64,000 nt of DNA from Verrucomicrobiota bacterium (GCA_016871515.1 VHDE01000015.1:1-64000), one strand, 5' to 3'. Shown: positions 46,653-56,590, counted from the first letter of the stretch. Numbers and translations: made by a program. The notes: generated by a model from the sequence alone, not told the origin.

Positions 46653-47906
46653 TTACAGTTTGGGCAGGAATTTCGCGCTCCAGGGTTCACCGGGAACGGC
46701 GCCGAGCGACTTAATGATCTTGAACTGGCCGTTCGCCAAAGTTTCACCGATGAACACCGGGTTCTTGAGGTGATGATTGGTTTGCATGACAACCTCCCCT
46801 GTCGGCGCCTTGAACTTTTGGCCATACATCGCCTCGCGCACTTTATCGACTTCGAAGGAGCCGGCTTTTTCAACAGCTTGTTTCCACAGATACACACCAA
46901 TGCGAGACAGGTTCATCGGGCTGCAAGTGACACGGTTGTTCTTCTCGACGCCAGCCGGAGCTGTCGTGAGCCATTTCTTGAAGTCCGCGATGAACTTTTT
47001 ATTTTCGGGCGAATTGATCGACATGAAATAGGTCCAGCAACCGAGATGACCGACGAGGTCCTTGGTTGGCAAACTGCGGAATTCATCTTCGGAAATGCTG
47101 AACGAAACGACGGGGCACGTTTCCGAAGTCAAGCCGGCATTGGCGAATTCCTTGAAGAACGGAACGTTGGTGTCACCGTTGAGTGTGCTGACGACGCAAG
47201 CTTTGCCGCCCGCCGAGAACTTCTTAATGCGAGCCACGATGGTTTGATAATCCTGGTGGCTGAACGGCGTGTACTCTTCATAAACGTCGTGCTTGATCGG
47301 ATCGAATTCCTCCCCGTCGGCCGGCACGCGGAAGCCCTTCGAACGGAGATACTGCTTCAACACCTTGTTCGTGGTGCGTGGATAGACATAGTCCGAACCG
47401 AGCAGGTAGAATTTCTTCCGGCCATCCGCAATCAAGAAATCAACCGCCGGCGTGGCCTGCTGGTTGATGGCTTCGGCCGTATAGAAGATATTCTTCGACT
47501 GTTCTTCTCCTTCGTACTGGACTGGATAGAAAAGCAAGCCGTTATGCCGTTCGAACACGGGGAGAACCGACTTGCGGCTCACCGAGGTCCAGCAGCCGAA
47601 CACAACCGACACTTTGTCTTGCACGAGCAGTTGTTCAGCCTTCTCCGCGAAGAGCGGCCAGTTCGAAGCCGGATCAACGACGACCGGCTGGATCTTGTGC
47701 GACTTCCCCTTCACCTTGATTCCGCCGGCATTGTTGATTTCGTCGAATGTGAACAGAAGCACGTCTTTTAGAGACGTTTCACTGATGGCCATGGTGCCGC
47801 TCAACGAATGCAGCACACCGACCTTGACCGTTTCAGCCGCGTTCAATTGAACGCACAACAAGAGAGCGGCCAAGCCGCCAAACAGTTTAGATAAGTTCGT
47901 TTTCAT
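46653..47906 (-). CDS. urtA: urea ABC transporter substrate-binding protein UrtA
   Basis: 417 residues. The signal peptide [20 protein letters not shown] ends at LNAAET. The mature fold is type I periplasmic binding: [56 protein letters not shown] and [13 protein letters not shown]-like [29 protein letters not shown] and [11 protein letters not shown] complete the UrtA pattern. It captures urea (or short amides such as formamide/acetamide) in the periplasm. 41 bp after the porin gene. Confidence 0.96.
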   Translation of the reverse strand: MKTNLSKLFGGLAALLLCVQLNAAETVKVGVLHSLSGTMAISETSLKDVLLFTFDEINNAGGIKVKGKSHKIQPVVVDPASNWPLFAEKAEQLLVQDKVSVVFGCWTSVSRKSVLPVFERHNGLLFYPVQYEGEEQSKNIFYTAEAINQQATPAVDFLIADGRKKFYLLGSDYVYPRTTNKVLKQYLRSKGFRVPADGEEFDPIKHDVYEEYTPFSHQDYQTIVARIKKFSAGGKACVVSTLNGDTNVPFFKEFANAGLTSETCPVVSFSISEDEFRSLPTKDLVGHLGCWTYFMSINSPENKKFIADFKKWLTTAPAGVEKNNRVTCSPMNLSRIGVYLWKQAVEKAGSFEVDKVREAMYGQKFKAPTGEVVMQTNHHLKNPVFIGETLANGQFKIIKSLGAVPGEPWSAKFLPKL

Positions 47907-47947
47907 AATTTGCAGCGTTTATTTTTCAATTGTGAACGGGTTTCAGG

Positions 47948-49249
47948 TTAGAAGAGATAAGTGGCCCCGGCCCCGACGATCACGCGATCTTTCGAACCAT
48001 CGAAGCCGCCCGAATAGGACGTGCGGTCGTAACGAATTTCCGGCTGAATCTTGAGGTTGGGAGTCGGCCGGAAATTGAGTGTGAACGTTAGACTACCTAC
48101 ATCGCCATCGGCATCAGGCGACGCGATGGCACTCGCAGCGCCCCGGCCCCCTCCAGGGAAGCCAACGCCTTTCATGCCGAATCCATCCACGTCATCCAGG
48201 TATTCACCGCGTAGGGCGACGCCGACTTTGGGCGTGAAGTCGTATCCCAGCCAGGTGCCGACGGACCACAGATCTTTATCAGACCCGCCGCCGACCGGCT
48301 CGAAAACGAAGTAATCAAATTCAAATCCCACATTGAATTGTTCGGTGAATTGAAAACCGGCTAGAACGGAACCGCCACTGACCGATTCCGAGACCGGCAT
48401 GCCATCGCCCGCAAAACCAATGAGATTAATCCAGGCCTTGCTGCACGGCTTGATCCCGATGCTGCCGAGGAACGTTTTCGAATCGTTAATGTCCACCGGA
48501 CCTCCGTAGAGGCCGTTCTGAAGCCGCACTTTCAGATCCAGCCAATCGGTGAACGTGTAACCGGCCTGCACGCCCGCCGCTGGCCCGTTGCCGGTGAAGA
48601 ACCACTGATATCCTTGCGAGAAATTCGCGTTGGCCGCGCCGCCATCACCAGACTCGTAATTCAGCAACGAGATCAGTTGACCGGCTTTGATGTTCAGGCC
48701 CGTGCCGACTGGCGCATTTACTTCCACGTAAGCCTCGCGCAGCGCTTCAAATCCAGCCACCGGACTGCCCGTGTTCAATACCGGTGCATCTTCACCCCAG
48801 ATCATCGAGACGCGATAAGCAGCGTCCCATTGGTCGCCGCTGCGTTCGGCGGGCGGGTTCGCGATCGTCAGTTTGACCTTATTGATCGAAAAAGAATTGT
48901 GCGTCGTGTTCCAGAGGTAACCGTTTGACTTCCGATCTGCCGGTTCCTTGGTGTTATAAAAATAAGAACTCTGCACGAACCCGCTGATCATGGTTTCCGA
49001 AAGTGCAGTGACCGGAAACTTCGCCGGTTCGCTGCTTGGCAGAGTGCCTTCCTTTTTGGCGGCAGCTTCAAGGGCATCCAAGCGCTTGCGCAGTTCTTGG
49101 TTCTCCTTTTCAAGCTTCTCGACTGTCCCGGCGGGCTGCGCATGAAGAGCCGTGCTGGCCGCAGCGACGGCGCTGCCGACGTATACACCCCATGTCTTGA
49201 GTCGATTCCGATGGCCGGCCGTGATTCTTGGTTTCTTTTTGAATTTCAT
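47948..49249 (-). CDS. outer-membrane beta-barrel porin (OmpL/bbp2-like), urea operon
   Basis: 433 residues. A basic start (MKFKKKPRITAGHRNRLK) and hydrophobic VGSAVAAASTALHAQPA signal are followed by a short coiled coil (VEKLEKENQELRKRLDALEA AAKKE). The remaining 350 residues are alternating beta strands rich in aromatic and Gly residues (FVQSSYFYNTKEP, GYDFTPKVGVALRGEYLDD) with a C-terminal strand ending VIVGAGATYLF, ending in Phe as outer-membrane porins do. Placed first in the operon, 41 bp before urtA, so it probably lets urea through the outer membrane. That role is inferred from position. Confidence 0.85.
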   Translation of the reverse strand: MKFKKKPRITAGHRNRLKTWGVYVGSAVAAASTALHAQPAGTVEKLEKENQELRKRLDALEAAAKKEGTLPSSEPAKFPVTALSETMISGFVQSSYFYNTKEPADRKSNGYLWNTTHNSFSINKVKLTIANPPAERSGDQWDAAYRVSMIWGEDAPVLNTGSPVAGFEALREAYVEVNAPVGTGLNIKAGQLISLLNYESGDGGAANANFSQGYQWFFTGNGPAAGVQAGYTFTDWLDLKVRLQNGLYGGPVDINDSKTFLGSIGIKPCSKAWINLIGFAGDGMPVSESVSGGSVLAGFQFTEQFNVGFEFDYFVFEPVGGGSDKDLWSVGTWLGYDFTPKVGVALRGEYLDDVDGFGMKGVGFPGGGRGAASAIASPDADGDVGSLTFTLNFRPTPNLKIQPEIRYDRTSYSGGFDGSKDRVIVGAGATYLF

Positions 49250-49771
49250 TCGGTTTGGTTTCTTTCTGTTTGTGTTGCTTTCCGATGAATGCGGACGACA
49301 GGCATGCCCTGCCGCTTCGTTTTAGTTGCATTGCGATGCTAGGCGTCGGCGCTGTGACGGCTAAGCAACGACGTTACGGTTATCGGCCCGCCTTCAGCAG
49401 AGTGAGTGCCTGAGATGAATGAAAGAGCATGAATCCTATTAATCGAATTCATCGATTGGATTCATTCGAGCGCCTTCGCCGCGCTGGCATGCGCGAACGC
49501 GGTTGTGTCTGCTTTGGGTAATGATGAACGCCGCAGCCTGGAAAACAGCTGCGCTTCAGCGCTTGAAGGACGCCAGCCAGTGAAGCGAATGCCCCGAGGG
49601 CAACAGCGCCTGTGTTCTTTTGATCAATCTGAACAAAAATCGATGCTGCCGTCCGGCGCGCGGACAGCCTTGTTGCGAAGGCGCGCCGATTGGCGTGATC
49701 CATTTCGTAGCGCAGACTGCCCAGTCTAGACTGCGCTACGCTGTCCGCGTTCGTTCCCTTTGGTTTTGCGC
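49250..49771. other. intergenic stretch upstream of the porin-urea operon; one family C palindrome
   Basis: No gene found. A 35-bp inverted repeat CGTAGCGCAGACTGCCCAGT CTAGACTGCGCTACG lies at 49706-49740, a short family C form with arms abutting. The 300 bp nearest the porin should hold the operon's promoter; I did not find a convincing sigma-54 or NtrC site on either strand by eye. Confidence 0.5.
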
Positions 49772-49999
49772 CTACGAACCCTCGTCGTCGCGCTGGTCGG
49801 GCTTTTCTTCGTCCGAGTATTTCTCGAGCTCTTCGAAATGGTCAGGCCGCAACGGCTCCGAAATCCGATTTTCTTCGCCGAACCACTTTCCCAGGTCGAC
49901 CAGCTTGCAGCGTTTCGAACAGAAAGGACCGAACGATGTGGCGAACCAATGACCAAGCTTCCGGCAAGTCGGACATCTTACCTTCGGCATCGGTTTCAT
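49772..49999 (-). CDS. yacG: DNA gyrase inhibitor YacG
   Basis: 75 residues. Zinc site CPTC...C...[11 protein letters not shown] at the start and [15 protein letters not shown] further on, then an acidic tail ([20 protein letters not shown]). The motif P-F-C-S-x-R-C-K-x-x-D-L-G-x-W is diagnostic. It binds GyrB and blocks DNA binding. The gyrase operon itself is at 7.9 kb. Probably ATG at 49999 ([10 protein letters not shown]); an internal Met at residue 4 is possible. Confidence 0.93.
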   Translation of the reverse strand: MKPMPKVRCPTCRKLGHWFATSFGPFCSKRCKLVDLGKWFGEENRISEPLRPDHFEELEKYSDEEKPDQRDDEGS

Positions 50000-50046
50000 G
50001 GTTCTCTTTCAAAGTAGCGCGTGGCGGCACTGCGACCAATCGAAAC

Positions 50047-50200
50047 TTTTCCGTAGCGGCGGGCCTCCGTCCTGCCGTAGAGCTGGGCATCCTGCCCAGC
50101 GGAAGTGCGGGCGACTTTAACGCGATAACACAGTCGAGCGCGCTCCGGGCGGCAAGATGCCGCCCTCTACGGCAGGCAGGATGCCCTGCCGCTACGACGC
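50047..50200. repeat. palindromic repeat, family I (CCGTAGCGGC...GCCGCTACG)
   Basis: TCCGTAGCGGCGGGCCTCCG, TAGAGCTGGGCATCCTGCCC and later GGCGGCAAGATGCCGCCCTC, GGCAGGATGCCCTGCCGCTA CG. Ends are inverted repeats. A short cousin (GCAGGATGCCCGCCGCTACC) is at about 59006. No gene in 50000-50286. Confidence 0.65.
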
Positions 50201-50286
50201 GATCTCTGCAACCGGGACGCACTTTTGCTTTGACAGTGGGCCCATTTGGCGGTGCCATCTCCCCGATCCAGTTCACAACGTCACCT

Positions 50287-51066
50287 ATGAAAAACATTGT
50301 CCTCGCCTCCCTTGTTGCTGTTATGACCTCCGCTGGAATTGCCTCGGCCGCGACCGTATATGACAGTTCTGATTCAAATTGTTATGAGATGCGCACGTAT
50401 TACGCCGCTCCCGGCAAACTCGACGACCTGCACGCGCGCTTTCGCAACCACACCTGCAAGTTGTTCGAAAAGCATGGCATGGTGAACATCGGCTATTGGG
50501 TGCCAACAGAAAATCCGGAGAGCAAAATCATCTACATCCTGGCCTATCCGAGCCGCGAAGCTCGCGATCAATCTTGGAAAGCGTTTATGGCCGATCCCGA
50601 ATGGCAAGCCGCTTGGAAGGCTTCTGAAGCAAACGGCAAATTGGTGGCCAAAGCCGAGTCGGTCTTCTTAAACGCAACGGATTATTCGCCGGCAATCAAG
50701 CCGGGGAAAACCAGCGAACCGCGCGTGTTCGAACTCCGCACCTATACTGCCTCCCCCGGCAAGTTGAGCAATCTCAATGCAAGATTTCGCCATCACACGG
50801 TCGTTCTCTTTCAAAAGCACGGCATGACGAACTTCGCTTATTGGACGCCGATGAAGGGACAAAAAGGCGCCGACGATACGTTGATTTATCTCCTCGCCCA
50901 CAAAAGCAAAGACGCAGCTGGCGCCTCCTTTAAGGCATTCCGCGAAGACCCGAACTGGGTCAAGGCCCGGAAAGCTTCTGAAGATGAAGCAGGCGGCTCG
51001 TTGACGGTCCCAGATGGCGTCAAGTCGCTCTTTCTCGTCCCGACAGATTATTCGCAAACGAAGTGA
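50287..51066 (+). CDS. exported NIPSNAP family protein with tandem domains
   Basis: 259 residues from ATG 50287 ([20 protein letters not shown]), chosen because it starts a signal peptide; the frame is open further up without family character. Two NIPSNAP ferredoxin-like domains: residues about 33-135 ([34 protein letters not shown]) and 145-255 ([34 protein letters not shown]). The repeats share EMRTY/ELRTY and HGM. Function unknown; such secreted proteins are common in Planctomycetes and Verrucomicrobia. Confidence 0.85.
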   Translation: MKNIVLASLVAVMTSAGIASAATVYDSSDSNCYEMRTYYAAPGKLDDLHARFRNHTCKLFEKHGMVNIGYWVPTENPESKIIYILAYPSREARDQSWKAFMADPEWQAAWKASEANGKLVAKAESVFLNATDYSPAIKPGKTSEPRVFELRTYTASPGKLSNLNARFRHHTVVLFQKHGMTNFAYWTPMKGQKGADDTLIYLLAHKSKDAAGASFKAFREDPNWVKARKASEDEAGGSLTVPDGVKSLFLVPTDYSQTK

Positions 51067-51091
51067 GGCGCCGCCTCGGAAGTTGATCACA

Positions 51092-51410
51092 GTAGGACAG
51101 GCGTCTCGCCTGTCTCTCGAGTTTGGACGTTTTGCCTCGGGCAATCCCAACGGGATTGCAATCATTCTGCCCAGGGTTGCAGCCGTGAGGCTACCCTGGG
51201 TTTGGGTCCAACAAATTCATCAACCCTGAAAGGGTTGCCGTCCGTGAGTACATCGCCGGCCAGGAGGAACATCATCGGAGAGTGTCCTTTCAGGATGAGT
51301 TTCGGCTTTTGCTGACGCGCTACCAAGTCTCATTTGATGAACGTTACGTGTGGGATTGATACAACCCTGGGCTGAAATGATTTCATCCCGTTGGGATGAC
51401 AGTGGATTCG
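51092..51410. repeat. family A arm followed by AACCCTG / CCCAGGGTTG repeats
   Basis: 51092-51116 is a single family A arm (TAGGACAGGCGTCTCGCCTG TC). From about 51148 come CCCAACGGGATTG, GCCCAGGGTTGCAGCC, GGCTACCCTGGG, CAACCCTGAAAGGGTTG and, after a gap, ACAACCCTGGGCTGAAAT and CATCCCGTTGGGATGACAGT. These are the small hairpins common in intergenic DNA of this phylum. They overlap only the doubtful upstream part of the next frame. Confidence 0.6.
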
Positions 51411-51532
51411 CCACTTCCCCGGAATTCATCAGGATTTCAAATGTCCAAGGGCCGTTGCGAGAACTCTGCCCACCGCTCAAGGAGAACGAAGCTGTCCTTG
51501 ACCGCAGCAAGACTGCGGCGTTTACTTCCAAC

Positions 51533-53875
51533 GTGAGCCCAAGCGAACAGAATTCTCCCGCAACGCATAGTGACTTCGCCAGCAATTCACACCGCTTTTC
51601 GCTTGCCATATTGATCTTCGGAGTTGCGTTAATGGCTGCTCAAGAGCCAGGCAATGCAGCAAATACGCCCGATTACGACCGCGACATCAAACCGATCTTC
51701 CAACAGCGCTGTTATTCCTGTCACAGCCGGCTCAAGCAAAAATCCAATCTGCGGCTCGATGCCGGATCGCTGATTCACAAGGGCGGCAAACACGGACCAG
51801 CGGTCCTACCGGGAAACTCGGCTGAGAGCTTGCTTCTTAAGCGCGTGCTCTCGACCGATGACGATGAGCGGATGCCACCGGAGGAAAAGCCTCTCACCGC
51901 CGGACAGGTGACTCTGCTGCGCGGCTGGATCGACGCTGGCGCGCCCTATCCCAAAGACGAAACGATTCCGAAAACGCCGGCGGAGCATTGGGCCTTTCAA
52001 CTCGTTCAGCGCCCAGGCCTGCCCGTGGTCAAGGATCGAACCCGGATTCGGAATCAGATCGACCCATTCATCCTCGCGAAGCTGGAAGAACGCGCGTGGA
52101 AACCGGCTGCGCCAGCGCAACCACGCGCATTGTTGCGCCGCGTTTATCTCGATCTGATCGGATTGCCGCCAACGCTGGACGAACAAGAACGGTTTCTCGC
52201 CAGCCCGACGGACGAAGCGCTCGACCGTGTCATCGATGAATTGCTCCGGCGCCCCGCGTACGGCGAACGCTGGGCCCGCCATTGGCTCGATGTTGTTCGG
52301 TACGCCGACAGCAACGGTTACGAGCGCGACGCGGAAAAGCCTTTCGTCTGGCGTTATCGCGATTACGTCATCGACGCTTTCAATGCCGACAAACCGTTCA
52401 ACCGTTTTGTCATCGAACAACTCGCGGGCGATGAACTATCCGACGCGTGCGCTGAAACAATGATCGCCACGGGCTTTCAGAGGCTCGGCCATTGGGATGA
52501 CGAGCCGGCCGACCCGCCGACCGACCGGTTCGATCAACTGGATGACATTGTGAGCACCACCGCGCAAGCGTTCCTCGGTCTCACTCTCGGTTGCGCGCGC
52601 TGTCACGATCACAAGTTCGAACCGCTCAGCACCGTGGATTACTACAGCATGGTCTCGATCTTTAGCCCGCTCGAACGCCCACAGAAGGGACGGACCGAGT
52701 TAGCCGTGCCCGTGGGATTGCCCGCGCAAGTCGCGGCTCTTGCCGAACGCGATCATCAAATTGCCAGGCTCAAACAACAGACTAATACGCTGGCCGCTAG
52801 CGAAATCGAGCGGCGAATTCAACAACTGCGCATCATCAGGCCTGACCTGCCGCAAGCGTACATCATGCAAGAGCCGTCGCGCGCAGCCGCGGTCACCCAT
52901 GTTTTGCTGCGCGGATCGCCGACGCGCTCAGGACAAATTGTCTCGCCCGCCGTGCCCGCTGTTCTGGCAAAGCAACAGCCCGTCTTTCCACCGCCGGGAA
53001 AACGCTCGTCACAACGCCGTCTTGGATTAGCCCAGTGGATGGCAAGTCCTGAGAATCCCCTAACTGCGCGAGTTATCGTGAATCGCGTTTGGCAACAACA
53101 CTTCGGCCAAGGCCTGGTCCGCACGCCCAATGACTTTGGCGTGATGGGCGAACCCCCAACGCATCCCGAGTTGCTGGATTGGCTTGCGCATTGGTTCGCG
53201 CACGACGCCCAGTGGTCGTTGAAGCGTTTGCACCGGCTGATTCTTGCCAGCAATGCCTGGCGCATGAGCCATGCGAAAAACCCCGATTACGCCGCCAGCG
53301 ATCCCGACGAACGTTTGCTTTGGCGAATGCCCTATCGACGCCTCGAAGCCGAAGCGATTCGCGATTCGATGCTCGCCGTCAGCGGACAGTTGAATCTCAA
53401 GATGTCCGGGCCCGCCATGAAACCGCCCATTCAGCAAGCAGCTCTCGAAGCGAACACGGACAAAGAGTCGATTTGGAAATCATCGAGTGAAACGGAGGCG
53501 TCGCGGCGCACGGTCTATGCCTTCATCAAGCGCGGCTTGGTTGTGCCGATGCTCGAAGTGCTTGATTTGGGCGATACCGTGCATAGTTGTCCGCAACGCC
53601 AGGTCACCACGGTCGCACCGCAGGCCTTGAGCCTGTTCAACGGCGAGTTTGTCAATCAACAGGCGCGTCGCTTCGCCGCGCGCATTCGAAGGGAATCGGG
53701 CAGCGACTTGCGCCAGCAGATCGAGTTTGCCTGGCGCGTCGCACTTTGCCGCGCCCCGGCCGAAGTGGAAACGACGGCGATGTTAAAGTTCCGCGAGCGA
53801 GAAGTTGAACAGTCGGCCCTCGAGCAAATCTGCCGGGTGATTTTGAATCTCAATGAATTCGTTTACCCAGAGTAG
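51533..53875 (+). CDS. DUF1549/DUF1553 protein with Planctomycete-type cytochrome c domain
   Basis: 780 residues from GTG 51533 (V/MSPSEQNSPATHSD), which leads into a hydrophobic signal (FSLAILIFGVALMAAQE). The frame extends to 51350, so the start is uncertain. Residues about 45-145 are PSCyt1 with heme motif CYSCH. DUF1549 follows (HWAFQLVQRP; LLRRVYLDLIGLPPTLDEQE; ARHWLDVVRYADSNGYERD). A second CARCH (GCARCHDHKFEPLSTVDYYS) lies in the middle. DUF1553 ends the protein (NPLTARVIVNRVWQQHFGQG; FGVMGEPPTHPELLDWLA). The module pairs with DUF1501 proteins, as here. A role in breaking down complex sulfated or other polysaccharides has been suggested for such loci, unproven. Confidence 0.9.
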   Translation: MSPSEQNSPATHSDFASNSHRFSLAILIFGVALMAAQEPGNAANTPDYDRDIKPIFQQRCYSCHSRLKQKSNLRLDAGSLIHKGGKHGPAVLPGNSAESLLLKRVLSTDDDERMPPEEKPLTAGQVTLLRGWIDAGAPYPKDETIPKTPAEHWAFQLVQRPGLPVVKDRTRIRNQIDPFILAKLEERAWKPAAPAQPRALLRRVYLDLIGLPPTLDEQERFLASPTDEALDRVIDELLRRPAYGERWARHWLDVVRYADSNGYERDAEKPFVWRYRDYVIDAFNADKPFNRFVIEQLAGDELSDACAETMIATGFQRLGHWDDEPADPPTDRFDQLDDIVSTTAQAFLGLTLGCARCHDHKFEPLSTVDYYSMVSIFSPLERPQKGRTELAVPVGLPAQVAALAERDHQIARLKQQTNTLAASEIERRIQQLRIIRPDLPQAYIMQEPSRAAAVTHVLLRGSPTRSGQIVSPAVPAVLAKQQPVFPPPGKRSSQRRLGLAQWMASPENPLTARVIVNRVWQQHFGQGLVRTPNDFGVMGEPPTHPELLDWLAHWFAHDAQWSLKRLHRLILASNAWRMSHAKNPDYAASDPDERLLWRMPYRRLEAEAIRDSMLAVSGQLNLKMSGPAMKPPIQQAALEANTDKESIWKSSSETEASRRTVYAFIKRGLVVPMLEVLDLGDTVHSCPQRQVTTVAPQALSLFNGEFVNQQARRFAARIRRESGSDLRQQIEFAWRVALCRAPAEVETTAMLKFREREVEQSALEQICRVILNLNEFVYPE

Positions 53876-53910
53876 CTAATACTCCTTGCGCAACTATGGC
53901 GGTGAACGCA

Positions 53911-54139
53911 CCCCTCTCCCTAACCCTCTCCCCATCCGATGGGGCGAGGGAAAAGAACATCGTGCGAAGGCGTCTGTCGTGTCCCCTCGCCCCATCGGAT
54001 GGGGAGAGGGGTGCGTTCACCTTGCTCCTTGGAAGGAATTGCATTGTGCAGACGGCATGCGAGTTCGAACGCTTTGGAACGTATGGATGCGCTGCCGACT
54101 GCAAGTCGGCGATACAGCAGAGTGAAACTCTGCGTTGCG
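53911..54139. repeat. family D repeat joined to a family C repeat
   Basis: 53911-54025: GCACCCCTCTCCCTAACCCT, CCCCATCCGATGGGGCGAGG and the inverted CCCCATCGGATGGGGAGAGG GGTGCG. 54047-54139: CAGACGGCATGCGAGTTCGA, CTGCCGACTGCAAGTCGGCG ATACAGCAGAGTGAAACTCT and GCGTTGCG. This D-then-C arrangement repeats the one at 46.1-46.5 kb, including the shared CACCTTGCT-CCTTGGAAG link. Confidence 0.75.
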
Positions 54140-54179
54140 ACAGAGAGCGGCTAGAACACGAGTATCATTTTGAATACCT

Positions 54180-55646
54180 ATGAACTTCCCCAATCGTTGC
54201 ATTCCCAATCGAACGCCTTGCGGCCAGACGCGTCGCGAGTTTCTGTGGCAGGTCGGTGGAGGTTTTGCCGGACTGGCGCTGATCGATCTGCTGTCGAGAA
54301 GCGGCTTTCCGGGATGGAACACTCGCGCGGCGGCCACATCACCACTCGCTCCCAGATCGCCGCATTTTGCGGCCAAAGCCAACCATTGTGTCTTCCTTTT
54401 CATGAACGGCGGGCCCAGCCAGGTCGACACTTTTGATCCCAAGCCCGCTCTGACAAGATTTAATGGCTCGCCTTACAAAGGCGATGCGAAGGTCGGATCG
54501 AATGGACGTCCGATCGGTCACTTAATGCAATCGCCCTTCGAGTTCAAGAACCACGGCCGCAGCGGACTTGAGATCAGCAGTCTTTTTCCGCACACCGCCA
54601 AGTTTGCCGATGACCTCTGCGTGGTGCGTTCGATGTTCAGCGACACGGCTGCACATGCGTCAGGCTGCTTGCAGATGAACACGGGCAGCATATTTATCGG
54701 CAAGCCAAGTCTTGGCGCCTGGCTGAGCTACGGGTTGGGCACAGAGAACGCGAATTTGCCGAGCTACGTTGTGATGACCGATCCTCGGGGCGGTCCCATT
54801 GGCAGCGCGTCGAATTGGACGGGCGGTTATATGCCGGCGGCGTATCAAGGCACGCTGTTTCGCAGCGGCGGGTCGCCTCTGCTTGATCTCGCCACACCGG
54901 AAGGGACGAGCGATCGCACGCAACGTCATAGCCTCGACCTGCTAAAGCAATTGAACGAGGAACATCTCAAGCAACATCCGGACGAGTCAGAGTTGGTCGC
55001 GCGAATCGAGTCGTACGAATTGGCGTATCGCATGCAAACGGCCGCCGCTTCAGTTGTTGATGTCGAGCGCGAGGACAGTGCGACGAAGGAGATGTACGGC
55101 CTGAACGAAAAGCGCACGGCTGACTTCGGACGGAAATGCCTGATCACGCGCCGCCTCCTGGAGAAAGGCGTTCGTTTCATTCAGCTCTACTCCGGCGGCG
55201 GACACATCGAAGACACTTGGGACGGGCACAACGATTGCATTGAAAATCACAAGCTGCACGCGGGTGAAACTGACAAACCGATCGCCGCTCTAATGGCTGA
55301 CCTGAAGCGGACGGGTCTTTGGGATGAAACGCTTATCGTTTGGGGTGGCGAGTTCGGCCGCACTCCAACCAGTGAAGGCCTCGGCAAGCCCGGCCGCGAT
55401 CACGATTGGCACGGCTTTTCCATGTGGCTCGCGGGCGCTGGGGTCAAAGGCGGTCAGGCCATCGGAGCAACCGATGAGTTAGGGTTTAAGGCGGTCGAGA
55501 ATCCATGCCACGTCGGCGATCTGCATGCGACGATTCTGCACCTGATGGGTTTGGACCACACCAAGTTGACCTACTTTCATCAGGGCCTCAATCAGCGGCT
55601 GACGGGTGTTCTGGATCGGCGCGTGATCGCGCAAGTGTTGGCTTAG
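54180..55646 (+). CDS. DUF1501 family protein, Tat-exported
   Basis: 488 residues. N-terminus with twin arginines TRREFLWQVGGGFAGLALID, a Tat leader (about residues 18-40). Alkaline-phosphatase-like fold: FLFMNGGPSQVDTFDPKPAL, PFEFKNHGRSGLEISSLFPH, VVRSMFSDTAAHASGCLQMN and LIVWGGEFGRTPTSEGLGKP GRDHDWHGFS (the metal-site-like RDH). Normally secreted partner of the preceding DUF1549/1553 protein, from which it is separated by a 300-bp repeat block. Confidence 0.92.
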   Translation: MNFPNRCIPNRTPCGQTRREFLWQVGGGFAGLALIDLLSRSGFPGWNTRAAATSPLAPRSPHFAAKANHCVFLFMNGGPSQVDTFDPKPALTRFNGSPYKGDAKVGSNGRPIGHLMQSPFEFKNHGRSGLEISSLFPHTAKFADDLCVVRSMFSDTAAHASGCLQMNTGSIFIGKPSLGAWLSYGLGTENANLPSYVVMTDPRGGPIGSASNWTGGYMPAAYQGTLFRSGGSPLLDLATPEGTSDRTQRHSLDLLKQLNEEHLKQHPDESELVARIESYELAYRMQTAAASVVDVEREDSATKEMYGLNEKRTADFGRKCLITRRLLEKGVRFIQLYSGGGHIEDTWDGHNDCIENHKLHAGETDKPIAALMADLKRTGLWDETLIVWGGEFGRTPTSEGLGKPGRDHDWHGFSMWLAGAGVKGGQAIGATDELGFKAVENPCHVGDLHATILHLMGLDHTKLTYFHQGLNQRLTGVLDRRVIAQVLA

Positions 55647-55753
55647 TGGATTGTTTTCATGATCTTGATTTCTGCTCCTGATCATAATCTCGTCGGTGCA
55701 AGTTCTTAGTGGAGCAAGAGCAGGATCAGGATCAACGAGCAAGAACCACATCC

Positions 55754-56431
55754 GTGAGCAAGCCCCAAGAAATCCAGGCCATCACATTCGACGTCGGCGG
55801 CACCTTGATCGAACCGTGGCCGTCCGTGGGCCATGTATACGCCGAAGTTGCGGCCGCCCATGGCGTTGGTGGCTTGGATCCAGAATCGCTCAATCGGCAA
55901 TTTGCGGCCGTCTGGCGGGCGAAAGAAGGGTTTGATTATTCCCGTTCCGGGTGGGCGGACATTGTCGCCAAAACGTTTCACGGTTCGGGACAAAGTGAAA
56001 TCAAGTTCTTCGAGGCGTTATACGAGCGATTTGCTCATCGGGAAGCGTGGCGGATTTTTGATGACGTTCTTCCGGCTCTCGAGTCACTGAGCGAACAAGG
56101 AATCAGACTGGCGGTGATTTCAAATTGGGATGAACGGCTTCGGCCGCTGCTCGGGGAATTAAGATTGGATCGATACTTCGAGTTCCTGGCGATCTCGAGT
56201 GAAATTGGGTTCCACAAACCGTCCCCAGTCATTTTTCACGAAGTGATTCGCAAGCTCAGCCTTGCTCCACAAGCCGTTTTGCACGTTGGTGACAGCCCGA
56301 TGGAGGACTTCCAAGGTTCGATTCAGGCCGGATTGCACGCGGCGCTTTTGAATCGAAAGCGATCATCCACTGCCTCGCCGCCCGAGTCCGAGCTAACGTC
56401 CTTGACTCATTTGGCTGCAATGTTGCAGTAA
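55754..56431 (+). CDS. HAD-superfamily hydrolase
   Basis: 225 residues from GTG 55754 (V/MSKPQEIQAITFDVGGTL); an upstream GTG at 55709 adds 15 Gln/Glu-rich residues. Motif I has TFDVGGTLIEPW, in which the second Asp position is Gly; motif II AVISNWDER; motif III Lys in EIGFHKPSPVIF; motif IV HVGDSPMEDFQG. The cap is the all-helical C1 type. Family HDHD3-like. Replacement of the second motif I Asp suggests a phosphonatase- or dehalogenase-like variant or a phosphatase needing checking. Substrate unknown. Confidence 0.85.
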   Translation: MSKPQEIQAITFDVGGTLIEPWPSVGHVYAEVAAAHGVGGLDPESLNRQFAAVWRAKEGFDYSRSGWADIVAKTFHGSGQSEIKFFEALYERFAHREAWRIFDDVLPALESLSEQGIRLAVISNWDERLRPLLGELRLDRYFEFLAISSEIGFHKPSPVIFHEVIRKLSLAPQAVLHVGDSPMEDFQGSIQAGLHAALLNRKRSSTASPPESELTSLTHLAAMLQ

Positions 56432-56478
56432 TAACCTTGCCGCAAGGCTAGAAAACGCTGACGTCGCGCCGCGTTTAG

Positions 56479-56590
56479 CGTAGCGCAGAATTGTATTCTG
56501 AGGACCGCCCGCAAGTTTGAGCGTCCTCGAAGGTTCGGACGGTATGCCGATTGCAAATCGGCGATACAGCAGACTGAAAGTCTGCGTTAC
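56479..56590. repeat. family C palindromic repeat
   Basis: GTAGCGCAGAATTGTATTCT GAGGACCGCCCGCAAGTTTG on the left; GATACAGCAGACTGAAAGTC TGCGTTAC on the right. The inner GATTGCAAATCGGCGATACA is shared with the copies at 46.4 and 54.1 kb. Confidence 0.75.

Noticed and set aside
49250-49771. NtrC/sigma-54 promoter for the urea operon
   Set aside because: I scanned both strands by eye for TGGCAC-N5-TTGC and saw no convincing match.
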